A DNA stretch of 5,657 nucleotides from an uncultured Bacteroidaceae bacterium (lineage in GTDB: Bacteria; Bacteroidota; Bacteroidia; Bacteroidales; Bacteroidaceae), in NCBI GenBank assembly GCA_904501775.1, contig CAJGCJ010000120.1:1-5657 (forward strand), read 5' to 3'. A model generated the notes under the pieces. That model was not told the origin of the DNA and did not search any database. It saw only the letters and a list, made by a program, of their open reading frames with translations. Each line of letters starts with the position of its first letter. The first letter of the stretch is position 1. Shown here one piece after another: positions 5,655-5,657 of this stretch. Both the position numbers and the translations under genes were made by a program.

Positions 5655-5657
5655 TAA

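Larger units (their letters stand above)
5406..5657. other. Intergenic stretch upstream of the GH20 gene with no convincing gene
   Basis: About 250 bases without a recognisable protein. The only open frames are very short: 18 codons at 5475-5531 (+), 28 codons at 5488-5574 (+) and 49 codons at 5473-5622 (-), all overlapping. The block at about 5475-5560 is less AT-rich than its flanks and holds a 7-base inverted repeat, so it may be an RNA or a dispersed intergenic repeat rather than a gene. The last bases carry a promoter-like box for a gene beyond the window. Confidence 0.6.

Overview
The window looks like a chromosomal segment from a member of the Bacteroidales (phylum Bacteroidota). The signs are AT-rich translation starts without Shine-Dalgarno sequences, -7 boxes of the TAnnTTTG type, a large secreted glycosidase ending in a short GRKV...GIYI..GNKVLVK tail, and the protein sequences themselves. 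The 273-residue EF-Ts and the style of the tail suggest Prevotellaceae or a relative, but the genus cannot be fixed from this sequence.

Left part (1-1960, + strand): the end of a ribosomal protein cluster. The last codons of rpsI (S9) are followed by a 176-base gap, then rpsB (S2), a 29-base gap, and tsf (EF-Ts). There is no terminator after rpsI and no convincing promoter before rpsB, so the genes are probably co-transcribed. The rpsI-rpsB gap can fold into a long-range helix enclosing a bulged hairpin, with a competing 5' hairpin. It is a good candidate for a ribosomal-protein leader that controls rpsB-tsf. Both rpsB and tsf also carry the same AACGATT(T)AAATTTT block about 20 bases before their start codons. 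A strong bidirectional intrinsic terminator closes the unit.

Middle part (2028-5336, - strand): one large gene convergent with tsf. It encodes a 1102-residue secreted GH20 family enzyme, most likely a beta-N-acetylhexosaminidase that acts on host or dietary glycans. Behind the catalytic domain lie a beta-rich domain, a charged helical linker, a trefoil-like region, another beta-rich module and the short C-terminal tail. The usual catalytic HxGGDE motif reads HIGADE.

Right part (5337-5657): the promoter region of the glycosidase and a non-coding or poorly coding stretch. Two -7 boxes on opposite strands form one 9+2+9 inverted repeat, which overlaps a second palindrome. Beyond it are only very short ORFs, including a basic 49-codon one on the - strand, and another TAnnTTTG box at the very end that faces a gene outside the window. 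No CRISPR array, tRNA, rRNA or mobile element was seen.
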